Below, one piece after another: positions 36,367 to 45,892 of a stretch of 64,000 nt of DNA (the first letter of the stretch is position 1; every line of letters begins with the position of its first letter). The position numbers and the translations under genes were made by a program. The notes beneath the pieces were generated by a model that saw only the letters and a list, made by a program, of their open reading frames with translations, ran no database searches and was not told the origin of the DNA. Source of the stretch: Paenibacillus thalictri (GTDB lineage Bacteria; Bacillota; Bacilli; Paenibacillales; NBRC-103111); NCBI RefSeq assembly GCF_004307995.1, contig NZ_SIRE01000004.1:248001-312000 (forward strand). Direction: 5' to 3'.

Positions 36367-36447
36367 AGCCTCCACTCTCCTTTTGGTTATCGGACATCCC
36401 TCCCACTCTAGCACAGCGCTATAAACAAGCTCTAAACAGCCCAAAAC

Positions 36448-36523
36448 GCAAAAAATCCTCCCCCCGGACGGAACCACGGCCTGCAGCCCTAGCCGGTCCC
36501 ATGTCTTAAGAGAAGGATTCTTG
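36448..36523 (-). terminator. Probable terminator after the kinase remnant
   Basis: Minus strand AATCCTTCTC and GAGGATTTTTTG form outer arms around a GC-rich inner hairpin (GGACCGGC.../...CCGTCCGG). T-run is on the minus strand. Confidence 0.5.
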
Positions 36524-36535
36524 TTTATTGAAATA

Positions 36536-36934
36536 TTACGCCGATTCCCCCGGCAAACGAATCGTGACCTTCGTTCCTGTACCGGCTGCGCTTTCTATGG
36601 ATAATTCCGTGCCCTGCATATATTTCAGCCGCTTGTGGATATTCCGCAAGCCCACACCCCCTTGCAGATCCGTCCGCGCTTCAATCTGATCATGCTCCAG
36701 CAGTTCCTTGATGTGTTCCCCCGTCATGCCGATGCCGTCGTCTTCAATCTCGAACACAAAGCTGCCGCCCGCTTCCTTCACTCTGACAAGCACATTTCCT
36801 CCTTCCAGCCGGTTTGCTATGCCATGCCGGATCGCATTTTCCACAAGGGGCTGGATAAGCAGCGGCGGAAGCTTGATCAAATAGGCCGATTTCGAAATTT
36901 CGCAACTTACGTTGATCCGGTCTTTAAATCGCGC
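36536..36934 (-). pseudogene. 5'-truncated YesM/LytS-type sensor kinase remnant (HATPase domain only)
   Basis: The frame encodes only the ATP-binding half of a sensor histidine kinase: LPPLLIQPLVENAIRHGI (N box), EIEDDGIGM (G1), GGVGLRNIHKRLKYMQG (G2) and GTKVTIRLPGE. Upstream it reads RFKDRINVSCEISKSAYL in frame, typical kinase sequence, and then meets a TAA at 36935-36937. No membrane, HAMP or His-containing region precedes it; the next gene ends 68 bases further. A TTG at 36880 could start a 114-residue protein, but a deletion remnant is more likely. Confidence 0.75.
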
Positions 36935-37004
36935 TTATGCCCGGATCCGTTCTCGGCTCCGGCGTGTATCGCGTCTTTGCATGCCGGCGGTGCTTTATCG
37001 CGGA

Positions 37005-37973
37005 TCAGACACAAACATAGATGTACCGGGCAAAACGGCCCTTTCTCGCCGTGCACCGGTCGGCCACGGTGAAACCCGCCGCGCCGAGAGACGGCGCGAT
37101 CTCCTCCGTCGAGATAACCACCGCTTTTGCCGCGAGACGGCGGAGGCTGCTAAGCATCTCAAGCCGCATTTCCTCCGACAGCCTGGAGCACAAATTGTAC
37201 GGCAAGTCGAGCACCGCCGCGTCGTAATGGCCGGCGAGCGTGCGCATATCGGCAAGCCGCACGATGTCCGGCATGCCGAAGTGCAGCAGATTGCCGCGGG
37301 CGCCGCGCACCGCCAGCGGATTGATGTCACAGCCGACGATGTCGATGCCCATCGCGAGCGCCTCGATCAGCACCGTGCCGATGCCGCAGCACGGGTCAAT
37401 GGCCCGCGCGCCGGCCGCCGGGTCCGGCACGGCGATGTTGGCGACCGCGCGTGCCACCCGCACGCCAAGCGCGGTCGAGTAGCTGTGCGGCTTGGCGCTA
37501 TGCGCCAGCCAAGCCGCGCCGCTCTCGCGCGCGTCGCCGAGCACCCAGCGGCCGCCGGCGCGCAGCAGGCCGAGCCGCCGCGCGGGCTCGCGCATGTCGG
37601 CGACGCCGCGGATGCGGGCGCCGACCGCGCGTTCGACGGCGCGCAGCTCGTCGTAGCTCGCACGTCCGTCCGCGTCGGCGGCGACGACCTTGAACGTCGC
37701 GCCGGCGAGCTCGACGCCGCCCGCGGCCCAGGCGGCGATGTCCTCGATGCTGCCGCTCTCGTACAGCACGTCCAGCCGCTGCTTCACGAACGGGCTGCGC
37801 CCGGGATCGACGCAGCGCGCGCTCTCCGCCCACGAACTCTGCGGCTGCACGCCAAGCAGCGTGCGCAGCTCCAATTCGCACAGCTCCCTTTCGTCCTCGT
37901 GACATACGAAGGTGTATATATGCTTGGTGGCGGAACTGTGCGAATGCACATCTTGATCGGCTCGCTCTTCCAC
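37005..37973 (-). CDS. SAM-dependent RNA methyltransferase, TRM11/THUMP-like class
   Basis: 322 residues from a GTG at 37973 (GGGGGTG upstream); an ATG at 37994 overlapping the thioesterase gene is the alternative. C-terminal Rossmann methyltransferase: AIDPCCGIGTVLIEALAMGIDIVGCDINPLAV (motif I and II) and AVLDLPYN (motif IV, N/DPPY-type), close to tRNA guanine-N2 methyltransferases. The N-terminal half may hold a diverged RNA-binding domain. The central part (37450-37800) is exceptionally GC-rich with Arg/Ala-heavy codon use unlike its neighbours. Confidence 0.8.
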   Translation of the reverse strand: MEERADQDVHSHSSATKHIYTFVCHEDERELCELELRTLLGVQPQSSWAESARCVDPGRSPFVKQRLDVLYESGSIEDIAAWAAGGVELAGATFKVVAADADGRASYDELRAVERAVGARIRGVADMREPARRLGLLRAGGRWVLGDARESGAAWLAHSAKPHSYSTALGVRVARAVANIAVPDPAAGARAIDPCCGIGTVLIEALAMGIDIVGCDINPLAVRGARGNLLHFGMPDIVRLADMRTLAGHYDAAVLDLPYNLCSRLSEEMRLEMLSSLRRLAAKAVVISTEEIAPSLGAAGFTVADRCTARKGRFARYIYVCV

Positions 37974-37977
37974 GACT

Positions 37978-38385
37978 TCACCCCCGGGCCGCATCGTTAA
38001 AAAACGCCCGCAGCTCGGCAGGCACCTCTCTGCTTTTACGGGTTTCCGCGTCCATAGCGACGCTGGTCACAAGCGCATCGGCGCGCAAGCTGCCGTCCTG
38101 GCCGAAAATCTCCTGCTTCAGCACATAACTCGTCCGCCCGACCTTTTCCGGACTTGTGCGGATCAGCAGCACGTCGCCTTGTTTGCATTCCAACCGGTAA
38201 TTGATGTTGATATTAACCGTCACCGTCTGAACACCCATCTTCAGAAACGTATCGTAATGAAGTTCGGCCCGTTCATACCATTCCTCGCGGCCCCATTCCA
38301 AATATTCGAGATATTTGGCATTGTTAACATGCCCGTTCACATCGATCTCCGTGGAACGGACAACGATTTCCAAATTAGCTATCAT
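37978..38385 (-). CDS. Acyl-CoA thioesterase, 4HBT (hot-dog) family
   Basis: 135 residues. The hot-dog core STEIDVNGHVNNAKYLEYLEWGREEWYERA carries the catalytic Asp of the YbgC/4-hydroxybenzoyl-CoA thioesterase group, followed by VTVNININYRLECKQGDVLLI. It hydrolyses an acyl-CoA or acyl-ACP thioester. The methyltransferase start is within 5 bases, so the two are likely one transcript although functionally unrelated. Confidence 0.88.
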   Translation of the reverse strand: MIANLEIVVRSTEIDVNGHVNNAKYLEYLEWGREEWYERAELHYDTFLKMGVQTVTVNININYRLECKQGDVLLIRTSPEKVGRTSYVLKQEIFGQDGSLRADALVTSVAMDAETRKSREVPAELRAFFNDAARG

Positions 38386-38448
38386 AAAAAGAGCAGCCCC
38401 TTTTCCTATGTTCTTGTTATAGCAGTAAGCTCAAGCTCACCGGCACCT

Positions 38449-40014
38449 CTATCTGCGCTGCGGGATCAGCGTCAGCCCGCCCTTCACCCGCAGCGATACA
38501 AGCGGCTCGGGTATGGCCGGCGGCGAAGCTGCATTCGCTTGGAAGCGGAAATGTTTGGCCAAGCCGTAAATAATCAGCACCGCCTCCATCATGGCAAACT
38601 GCGAGCCGATGCAGCCCCTGGGCCCGCCGCCAAATGGAAAATAGGCAAACCGCGGCCAGGCCGCCTCTTCGCCGGCAAATCGTTCCGGCCGGAACGAATA
38701 AGGATCATTAAACACCCGTTCGCTGCGGTGTATCGCATACGGGCTGATCAGAAAGCTGCTATTGGGCGGGAACACATCTCCAAGCAGCTCCACTTCCCGC
38801 TCCGACTCGCGTAGTATAATCCAAGCGGGAGGATAGAGCCGCAGCGTCTCCTGCACCACTTGCTGCGTATACGTCAGCTTGCGGTACAGCTCAAACGGCG
38901 ACAAGCCGGTTCCTGCTTCGCCGTACTCGGCTTCACGGCCGCCGTGTGCAACGCCGGCCCCCTCCCTCACGCCGCCCAGGGATTCGCCGCCGAGTGCAGA
39001 CCGCTCCTCGCCGTCGCGAAGAATCACGCTACTATCATCGGCGCCATCCTTACCGTCACGTCCCGCGCCGCCGCCGTACACGCCGGTCCCCTTCCTCGCA
39101 CCGCCCACGGATCCGTCTGCGCTGCCGCTGCCATGAGCATTTATCTCCGCGGCTGCAAGCGCATCGATTTCCCGATGCAGCTTCTCTGCGGCTTCCGGAT
39201 GCCGCGACAGCAAATACCAGACCCATACCAGCGCATTGGCCGTCGTTTCGTGACCGGCCAGCAGCATCGTCATCATCTGGTCGCGGATTTCCTTGTCCGG
39301 TATGGGCCTGCCCGCTTCGTCCTTCGTATCCAGCAGCAGCCCGACCAGACAATCGGCGTATCGGCCTGGGTTTGCCTTGGCGTCGCGGATCGTATCGTAG
39401 ACCATATCCTCCAAGCGGCGTATTGCCCGGCGGTGGGTTATATTGCCGGGTGTTGGCGCAGCAAGCGGCAGCACAATCGGCGAAAACAACGTTTTGGCCG
39501 AACGCCGGATCGTGTCATCAACGGCGAAAGCCAGCTCCGCTTTCCGCTCGTCCAGCTCGGTAGCAAACATGCTGCGGGCGATGATGGAGAGCGTCAGCCG
39601 CATCATCGTCTCATGCATGGCCAGCGGTTCTCCGCCGCTCAGCGATTGCGCAAGCTTCTCCGTCTCTTCTGCAATCGTCTGCGCGTAATTTTGTATCCGC
39701 TCCTTATAGAAAACCGGCGCCATATATTTTTTCTGCGCCCGGTGCTGCTCCTTCTCCGCCGTAAGCAGACCGTCCCCGACCGTCCGGCGCAGCACCTCCG
39801 AGCTTCTCCCTTTGCGGAAATACGACTCCTTAGCGACCAGAATTTCCTGAATCACATCCGGCGCATTCACGATAAACGTCGGCCGAAACGAGCTGGTGCG
39901 CAGCGAAACGATATCGCCTTCCCCAAGTACATCGACCAGAAATTGCAGCGGGTCGCGCTGAAAGGCAATAAAATTGTGCAGCCGCGATGTAGAAATACCG
40001 ACAACCCGGGACAT
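38449..40014 (-). CDS. Cytochrome P450 with a low-complexity insertion
   Basis: 521 residues, about 75 longer than usual soluble bacterial P450s. Key motifs: I-helix AGHETTANA near 250, K-helix ETLR (VVQETLRLYPPAW), PERF (FRPERFAG), and the heme loop FPFGGGPRGCIG with the thiolate Cys468. Between the I and K helices, residues of about 288-365 are Gly/Asp/Glu/Arg-rich and contain a rough internal repeat (SVGGARKGTGVYGGG / SLGGVREGAGVAHGG). Such enzymes oxidise hydrophobic substrates with an external reductase; no redox partner is in the window. ATG 40014 follows GGAAGGGGG. Confidence 0.92.
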   Translation of the reverse strand: MSRVVGISTSRLHNFIAFQRDPLQFLVDVLGEGDIVSLRTSSFRPTFIVNAPDVIQEILVAKESYFRKGRSSEVLRRTVGDGLLTAEKEQHRAQKKYMAPVFYKERIQNYAQTIAEETEKLAQSLSGGEPLAMHETMMRLTLSIIARSMFATELDERKAELAFAVDDTIRRSAKTLFSPIVLPLAAPTPGNITHRRAIRRLEDMVYDTIRDAKANPGRYADCLVGLLLDTKDEAGRPIPDKEIRDQMMTMLLAGHETTANALVWVWYLLSRHPEAAEKLHREIDALAAAEINAHGSGSADGSVGGARKGTGVYGGGAGRDGKDGADDSSVILRDGEERSALGGESLGGVREGAGVAHGGREAEYGEAGTGLSPFELYRKLTYTQQVVQETLRLYPPAWIILRESEREVELLGDVFPPNSSFLISPYAIHRSERVFNDPYSFRPERFAGEEAAWPRFAYFPFGGGPRGCIGSQFAMMEAVLIIYGLAKHFRFQANAASPPAIPEPLVSLRVKGGLTLIPQRR

Positions 40015-40154
40015 AAATAAGCCCCCTTCCTTTCGTACTTTTGCTAAAGAATCATGCCAAAATCATGCTATAATCGAGAAAAACCGCAGCCATTTTTCTA
40101 AAAACGCCGCATGAGCTTAAGGATTTCATTAATCGGGACCGGAACGGTGATCGG

Positions 40155-41888
40155 ATGAAAAATCTAAAAATCAAACACAAGCTGTTCATGTTTATTATTA
40201 TAGGCGCGCTGACGACAAGTTTGCTTGGCTATCTGTTCGTGCAGCAGTCGCAGAAGCTGTACGAGCAAATCATCTATCGCGAAGCGGAGGACAGGCTGTA
40301 CTTGTTTTCCGAGCGCATCGAGGAACGGCTGAAAGAAATCGACAATTTGTCGATATCGGTATTGGCCGATAGCGAGGTGCAAAGAAACCTCCATATCATC
40401 AAAACATCCCCCGATGTGTACGAGTCGTTCGACGCCGCCAATAAATTGAAGAAAAAACTGCTGTCATACCATCTTTCCGACTATTCGGTTTCTTTTATTA
40501 TGATTATCGATTCGAACGCCAATTTGCATATCGCCGGAATCGACGCCCCGAACCTGGACGACCAAAGCAAGGCGCATTTCCGGGATCTCGGCTACCGCTA
40601 TGAAGGCAAAAGCGTCTGGGTCGGCGGCGAACAGCAGGACGACAACTTTTATTCAGTACGGGATATTAAGGAAATTCCCGACCTGAAGCTGGAATCGCTT
40701 GGCACCCTGATGATCGGCATCAAGTCCAATAAGGCTGTCTTTTCCTCTTCGCGGGAAAGCAGCTATTACGATTCTTCCCTGATGATCCTGGCGGATAACC
40801 GTACGATTTTTCCAAGCCACAGCACGCTGAACCCGCAGCAGCTTGATCTGCGCGGACTGAGGCAGTACAACCTTGTTACCATCGACGGCGGTTTGTATTT
40901 GGCCACGCAGTTTACAATGGATTATACCGGGTGGACATTTATTCATTTTGTGCCTTACGGTTCCATTTTCAAAGACGTCACAATCATGAAATTTGTCCTG
41001 GTCGGGCTTTACTTGCTTGTGCTGCTGGTGCTGTTGTGGCTTGGCTGGCGGTTCTCCCGCGGTATCGCCCGTCCGCTGGAGGCGCTGATGAACAAGATGG
41101 CGCTTGTGGAAAAAGGCCGCTTTTCCGTCGATCATCCGGAAGCCTTCACCAATCGCGACGAGCTGACCTTACTGAACCGCAACTTTGACAAGATGACGGA
41201 AAAACTCGACATGCTAATCAAAGAAAACTATATCAAACAAATCCAGCTAAAAGAAGCGGAATATGAGGCGCTCAAAGCCAAATTGAACCCGCATTTCCTC
41301 TACAATACGCTGGAGTCGATCAACTGGCTCGCCAAAAGCAACGGCCAGCGCACGATCTCGAATATGGTGAAAGCCCTTGGAGACATGCTCCGCTATACGG
41401 TCAGCAAGAAAGAATTTGTTACCGTTCAAGAGGAAATGGTCAACTTGCAAAACTACATCACCATTCAGCAATTCCGGTTCGAGGAACGGCTGATCTACCA
41501 AATGGATATTCCGGCGGATATCCGGTCGCTGGAAATTCCGAATCTGATGCTGCAGCCGATTGTGGAAAACTGCATCAAGTATGGGGTCGATGCGGAGACC
41601 GGCAGATGCGAAATCATCGTATGCGCCAAAATGATGAAAGATAAACTGATCTTTATCGTTAAAGATAACGGACCCGGCATGGACCAAGGATATTTAATCC
41701 GCGCCAAGGAAACCGAAAGACTGAGCTCAGGCACCGGGATCGGGCTGCACAGCATCGACGAGCGGATCAAGCTGCTGTTCGGCGCCGCTTATGGCATCGA
41801 AATTGAAAGCGGCGTCAATCAGGGCACGGAAATCCGTATTTCCATACCGGTTATACCGGTCAAAACAATCCAATCCAGCGTGGGGTGA
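40155..41888 (+). CDS. Sensor histidine kinase, YesM type
   Basis: 577 residues. Membrane helix 1 (about 10-27), extracytoplasmic sensor to about 275, helix 2 (FVLVGLYLLVLLVLLWLGW), HAMP domain (RPLEALMNKMALVEKGRFSVDH), coiled coil, His_kinase with LNPHFLYNTLESINWLAKSN (phospho-His in the HF motif) and HATPase (LMLQPIVENCIKYGV, DNGPGM, GTGIGLHSIDERIKLLFG). Signals to the response regulator that overlaps its stop. Divergent from the P450 gene; no transporter is immediately next to the pair, so its target is open. Confidence 0.93.
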   Translation: MKNLKIKHKLFMFIIIGALTTSLLGYLFVQQSQKLYEQIIYREAEDRLYLFSERIEERLKEIDNLSISVLADSEVQRNLHIIKTSPDVYESFDAANKLKKKLLSYHLSDYSVSFIMIIDSNANLHIAGIDAPNLDDQSKAHFRDLGYRYEGKSVWVGGEQQDDNFYSVRDIKEIPDLKLESLGTLMIGIKSNKAVFSSSRESSYYDSSLMILADNRTIFPSHSTLNPQQLDLRGLRQYNLVTIDGGLYLATQFTMDYTGWTFIHFVPYGSIFKDVTIMKFVLVGLYLLVLLVLLWLGWRFSRGIARPLEALMNKMALVEKGRFSVDHPEAFTNRDELTLLNRNFDKMTEKLDMLIKENYIKQIQLKEAEYEALKAKLNPHFLYNTLESINWLAKSNGQRTISNMVKALGDMLRYTVSKKEFVTVQEEMVNLQNYITIQQFRFEERLIYQMDIPADIRSLEIPNLMLQPIVENCIKYGVDAETGRCEIIVCAKMMKDKLIFIVKDNGPGMDQGYLIRAKETERLSSGTGIGLHSIDERIKLLFGAAYGIEIESGVNQGTEIRISIPVIPVKTIQSSVG

Positions 41889-41893
41889 TACCA

Positions 41894-43480
41894 ATGACGG
41901 AAACTTATAAAGTACTGCTCGCCGACGACGAAAGAATGATCAGGGAAGGTATTGCGAGCACCGTTGACTGGGAACGGCTGCGGCTTGTGTTTGCCGGAGC
42001 CGCCTACGACGGTCGGCATGCGTATGAAGAAATCGTCCGCCTGCGGCCGGACATCGTGATCACCGACATCAAGATGCCGCGGATGGGCGGGCTTGAGCTG
42101 ATTAAGCTTACGAAGGAGATGCTGCCGGACATTCAATTTATCGTGCTGTCGGGTTACGGCGAGTTCGAATTGGCGACGGAGGCGATGCGTTACGGGGTCA
42201 AGCATTATTTGCTTAAACCATGCAATGAGGAAGAGATCGAGCAGGCTTTGCAAAAAGCGATCCACGAGCTGAACGGCGAAAGAAGCAAAAGCTTGATGCT
42301 CGAATCCGCCCAGCGGCAGCTCGCCGAGGCGATGCCGACGGTACATGAGCAGCTTTTGCGGGATTGTTTGCTGAGCCGGGGAGGGGTTCAGCGGGAGTAC
42401 GAACGCCTAGGCCAAGCCCTGAATTTGCGCACCGGACACGTGAGAGTCGTATTGTTTCAGCCGGCCGGTGCGTTTGACATCAGCGAGCTGTATGCGCTGA
42501 AGCGCATTGCGGAAGAACTGCAGACAACCGGATCAGCTATGCTGGGCACGATCATCGGCGACCAGTTCGCGCTGCTTGTCGAAGATGCGGGGATGGACGA
42601 TGCCATCTCGATTTCCAGCCAAATCCAAGTCGCCTATGAAGCGCTCTATCACCAAAGCCTGACGCTTGCAGTCAGCGACAGCGGCCTTCTTGAGAATGCC
42701 GCCGCGTTATATCAGGAAGTGCAGGAGTATTCCAAGCGTAAATTTTATTTGGGCGTCAACCACATTATTACAAGCGAGTACGTTCCCGAAGAACCCGGCT
42801 CCGCAGACGCCTCAAATCTTCAGCACGAACCTATCGTAGCGGCGATTCAAAGCGGCGACACGGAGGGACTTCAGACGGAACTGCAGGTCTTTTTCCGCAA
42901 GCTGCACGACCGGCATGAAGAAATCAACGTTGCCGTCAGCTTGTGCATCGAGCTGATGATGGCTATCGCCAAGGAAACGAAATCGGATCGCGTGCATGAA
43001 GGTAAAGACAGTATTGCCCGCATTTTAAACATGAGCACTTTAGAGGATATTCATCAATACATCGCCGAACAGGCGCTTACCGCCACCAGATTAAACCATG
43101 AGTTGTACATGGACAAAAAAAACGCGCTTGTCCACCGGATGAAACAGCTCATTCAGGACCATTTGGGCGAGGAACAGCTGTCGCTGCCTTGGCTGGCCTC
43201 CAATTTCCTGTACCTGAACCCGGAATATATCGGCAAACTGTTCCGGAAAGAAACCGGCGAGAAATTTACCCATTATGTGGCCCGGCTGCGAATCGAACGA
43301 GCCAAGGAGCTGATCGCCGCGCATCCCGACTATAAAATGTACGAAATTGCCGGGATGGCGGGATTCGGCAGCGACCAGCAGTATTTTGGCAACGTGTTTA
43401 AAAAGTATGCCGGCTGCCCGCCGCTGGAGTATAAGAAAAATTTCTATCGCAGCACTTCAAAGCCGTACGACCGCGATTAA
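41894..43480 (+). CDS. Response regulator with AraC-type DNA-binding domain, YesN type
   Basis: 528 residues from ATG 41894 (GGGGTGAT five bases before); a GTG at 41885 overlaps the kinase gene. REC domain with acidic pair DDE (11-13), Asp58 in DIVITDIKMPRMGG and Lys near 107 (LLKPC); a long central region; C-terminal AraC helices (LPWLASNFLYLNPEYIGKLFRKETGEKF; YEIAGMAGFGSDQQYFGNVFKKYAGCPP). Partner of the preceding kinase. The stop codon lies in a small hairpin (CGCGATT-AAC-AATCGCG, 43472-43488) between convergent genes. Confidence 0.93.
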   Translation: MTETYKVLLADDERMIREGIASTVDWERLRLVFAGAAYDGRHAYEEIVRLRPDIVITDIKMPRMGGLELIKLTKEMLPDIQFIVLSGYGEFELATEAMRYGVKHYLLKPCNEEEIEQALQKAIHELNGERSKSLMLESAQRQLAEAMPTVHEQLLRDCLLSRGGVQREYERLGQALNLRTGHVRVVLFQPAGAFDISELYALKRIAEELQTTGSAMLGTIIGDQFALLVEDAGMDDAISISSQIQVAYEALYHQSLTLAVSDSGLLENAAALYQEVQEYSKRKFYLGVNHIITSEYVPEEPGSADASNLQHEPIVAAIQSGDTEGLQTELQVFFRKLHDRHEEINVAVSLCIELMMAIAKETKSDRVHEGKDSIARILNMSTLEDIHQYIAEQALTATRLNHELYMDKKNALVHRMKQLIQDHLGEEQLSLPWLASNFLYLNPEYIGKLFRKETGEKFTHYVARLRIERAKELIAAHPDYKMYEIAGMAGFGSDQQYFGNVFKKYAGCPPLEYKKNFYRSTSKPYDRD

Positions 43481-43490
43481 CAATCGCGCT

Positions 43491-44237
43491 CTACAGCTCC
43501 ACGCCTTCCGTTACCATCGCCTGCGGCATATGCCCGACATCATTGACCATCCGCAGACTCACCGCCCCGTCGTCCTCCAAGTCGGCCCGGGCGATGGCGG
43601 CATGTGCAAAGCTGAAGCGGTTATTGTCGCACGGCTCGCAGCCCAACAGCTCGTTAAGAAAAACGGAGCCAAAAGCGGCGTGGCACACGAGGGCAATACG
43701 GACGTCCTCTCCGGCGTGCGATTTTTTTACCGCATCGACGACTTGCCTGGCTCGGGCGTAGGTCTTCTCCCTTGTTTCCGCCTCCAGCTGCGGATGCCAT
43801 ACATCCGGCCACTCGAATAGCTCCCCGTGCGCCTGCGCCCCGGGAAACAACGCTCCAAGCTGCGATAACGGCGGATAATGTTCGCCTTGCTCGGCTTTTC
43901 TCGCCGCCTCTTCCGCGGCATATGCCGCGTAGCGTCCTTCCAGCTCCAACTGCCGCATGGCCGGCCAACCCCGGCGGTGCGTTTCGCACAACGCGGGCCA
44001 TACGCGCCACGGCGGCGGCTCCGCCAGCCTGCCGTAAATCGCCTGCGCCGTTTGCAGCGCCCGCTGCAAGGAGCTGGAGTAAATCGCGTCCAGCTTCCCC
44101 CACTTCGCAAACTGCTCCCCCGCGCAAGCCGCCTGCGCTTGTCCGAGACGGCCAAGCGGCGCGTTCGGATGGCCCGGGTAATCGGGCTCTTGATCCGCAG
44201 GCTGGGCATGCCGGACTACATATATCCGTATCGTCAT
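43491..44237 (-). CDS. Histidine phosphatase family protein (phosphoglycerate-mutase-like)
   Basis: 248 residues from ATG 44237 with AAAGGAG upstream; the longer frame to 44402 overlaps the next gene and lacks an RBS. Catalytic motif VVRHAQPADQEPDYPG has RHA (usually RHG/RHGE), with YSSSLQRALQTA and a second His in LVCHAAFGSV. The fold is that of dPGM/acid phosphatases, but the physiological substrate is unknown. It directly follows a sugar importer operon on the same strand. Confidence 0.87.
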   Translation of the reverse strand: MTIRIYVVRHAQPADQEPDYPGHPNAPLGRLGQAQAACAGEQFAKWGKLDAIYSSSLQRALQTAQAIYGRLAEPPPWRVWPALCETHRRGWPAMRQLELEGRYAAYAAEEAARKAEQGEHYPPLSQLGALFPGAQAHGELFEWPDVWHPQLEAETREKTYARARQVVDAVKKSHAGEDVRIALVCHAAFGSVFLNELLGCEPCDNNRFSFAHAAIARADLEDDGAVSLRMVNDVGHMPQAMVTEGVEL

Positions 44238-44329
44238 GAATATGACTCCTTTCTTGTCATGAATCTCCGGCTCAAGGAGCGCTTCGAGGGGCGGCTTGCC
44301 GCAAGCATACAAAACCTCCCCCGATCGCT

Positions 44330-45862
44330 CTACTTGCCGGACGTTTTCGCGTATTCTGCCGCATATTCCTCGATGATTTTGTCGCCGCCGTTTTTGCGCC
44401 ACTGCTCGATGGCCGCGCGAACTTCGGGTTCGCCGATTTTGCCCATGACGTATTGGGTGACGGCGTCGCCTATGCCCTTGGCTAACTGCGCACCTTTTTC
44501 CACATCGGTTTGGGAGATCAGCGGGCCCACGGACGAGCTGACCATCACATTGGCATCGGCATCATTTTTCTTGAACAGTCCTAAATATTTCTCGACTTCC
44601 GGAGAAAGCGTGCCTTTCATCGCCAGCGAACCGTCATCGATCCTCAGCTGCATCATCGGCGTATAATCGTTGCTGTACAATTTTTCGTCCAGACGCACCG
44701 GCTTGCCGTTGTCCATTTTGTAATGTTTTCCTTCGATTCCCCAATCGAAAAGGTTTTGGATTTTTTCGTCCATCAGCTTATCGTAAACCGCCAAAATTTG
44801 CTTCAGCTGCGCTTCCGATTTGATGTTTGTTTTCGGGAAGGTGAAGATTCCGTTAAAGCCGGGATCGGCAGGGATTTTCCGCCCCTTCGGGCCTTCTACG
44901 GTGTCGATGACGTCCAGCTTCGCCTGCGGGTTCGCCTTCTGCAGCTCATTAAAACGGGTCGCCACGTCGTCGATTTTCCCGAAATAGACGCCGGCCTTGC
45001 CCTGATTGAACAAATCCGAGCTTGCTTTGACGACGGGGAAGTCTTGATTGATGACTTTCTCTTCGAACAGCTGCCTGTACAGCTTGATCGAAGCCATAAA
45101 CTCATCTGTCATAAAATCGGGCACCGGCTTGCCGTCCTTCAGCCCCCATTGCGAAGGGCCGCCATTCCAGACGACCACCGTGCCCAGCCCGCTTGGCAGG
45201 CTGCCGCCTGCGACACTGATGCCGTAGGTGTCCTTTTTGCCGTTGCGGTCGGGATCGTCATTGGCAAATGCGCGGATCATCTTGACCATCTCGTCCAGCG
45301 TCTTCGGCTCCTTCATGCCCACCGCTTCGAGCCAATCCTTGCGGTATACGATGCCGTTGCGGGTTAATGGGCGCGTGCGGGGCAGCGCGTAAATTTTGCC
45401 GTCGATGGACAAGTTGTTCATCGCCGTCGGATTGAGCTTGCTTAAGTTCGGGTAATCCTTCAAATAAGGCCCGATTTCCCAAAACATACCCGAGCGCACG
45501 GCGTTCACCAGCGCCGTCGATTTGCTGTCTCTGGAAAGCAGCACCTGCGGCAGTTCTCCCCCGGCCATCGTGGCGGCAAATTTATTGTCGTAGGCTGTGG
45601 AAGGGGCCCATGTAATGTCGAACTGCGCATTGACGTACTTCTGGAGTTCTTGAAAAATCGGATTGTCCTTGCTTGGCGGCTCTGTCGTGTAATAAATGTT
45701 CAGCATGCTGATTTTCAGCGGCTCCGCTTTGGACGCCGTGTCCGGCTTGCCTGCGGCCGCGCCTTCGGTTTTCCCGTCCGCGCCCCCGCAGCCCGCCAAT
45801 ATGCCGGCAGCTCCGACAAATACGGAGAGCGCGGCGATCATATTCGACCGGTGCAATCTCAT
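44330..45862 (-). CDS. Carbohydrate ABC transporter substrate-binding lipoprotein (LplA/YtcQ type)
   Basis: 510 residues. Signal peptide with lipobox LAGC (Cys25) and RBS GGGAGG. The mature protein has PSKDNPIFQELQKYVNAQFDITWAP, LPQVLLSRDSKS and KDWLEAVGMKEPKTLDEMVKMIRAFANDDPDRNGKKDTYGI, with a long C-terminal lobe as in the ~500-residue binding proteins that pair with LplB/LplC-type permeases. Ligands of this group are often oligosaccharides from plant or wall polysaccharides. Last gene of the transporter operon 47727-44330. Confidence 0.92.
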   Translation of the reverse strand: MRLHRSNMIAALSVFVGAAGILAGCGGADGKTEGAAAGKPDTASKAEPLKISMLNIYYTTEPPSKDNPIFQELQKYVNAQFDITWAPSTAYDNKFAATMAGGELPQVLLSRDSKSTALVNAVRSGMFWEIGPYLKDYPNLSKLNPTAMNNLSIDGKIYALPRTRPLTRNGIVYRKDWLEAVGMKEPKTLDEMVKMIRAFANDDPDRNGKKDTYGISVAGGSLPSGLGTVVVWNGGPSQWGLKDGKPVPDFMTDEFMASIKLYRQLFEEKVINQDFPVVKASSDLFNQGKAGVYFGKIDDVATRFNELQKANPQAKLDVIDTVEGPKGRKIPADPGFNGIFTFPKTNIKSEAQLKQILAVYDKLMDEKIQNLFDWGIEGKHYKMDNGKPVRLDEKLYSNDYTPMMQLRIDDGSLAMKGTLSPEVEKYLGLFKKNDADANVMVSSSVGPLISQTDVEKGAQLAKGIGDAVTQYVMGKIGEPEVRAAIEQWRKNGGDKIIEEYAAEYAKTSGK

Positions 45863-45892
45863 TATTTTTTTCCTCCCCGATAAGTTAGTCTA

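Noticed and set aside
36536..36880. Functional small stand-alone ATPase protein
   Set aside because: Kinase-like sequence continues in frame upstream of the TTG until a stop, so it reads as the tail of a deleted kinase.
37498..37905. Arg/Ala-rich open frames on several frames
   Set aside because: Produced by the GC-rich stretch of the methyltransferase gene; no start signals or motifs.
38860..40020. 386-codon open frame on the plus strand
   Set aside because: Antisense to the P450, whose heme and K-helix motifs are intact.
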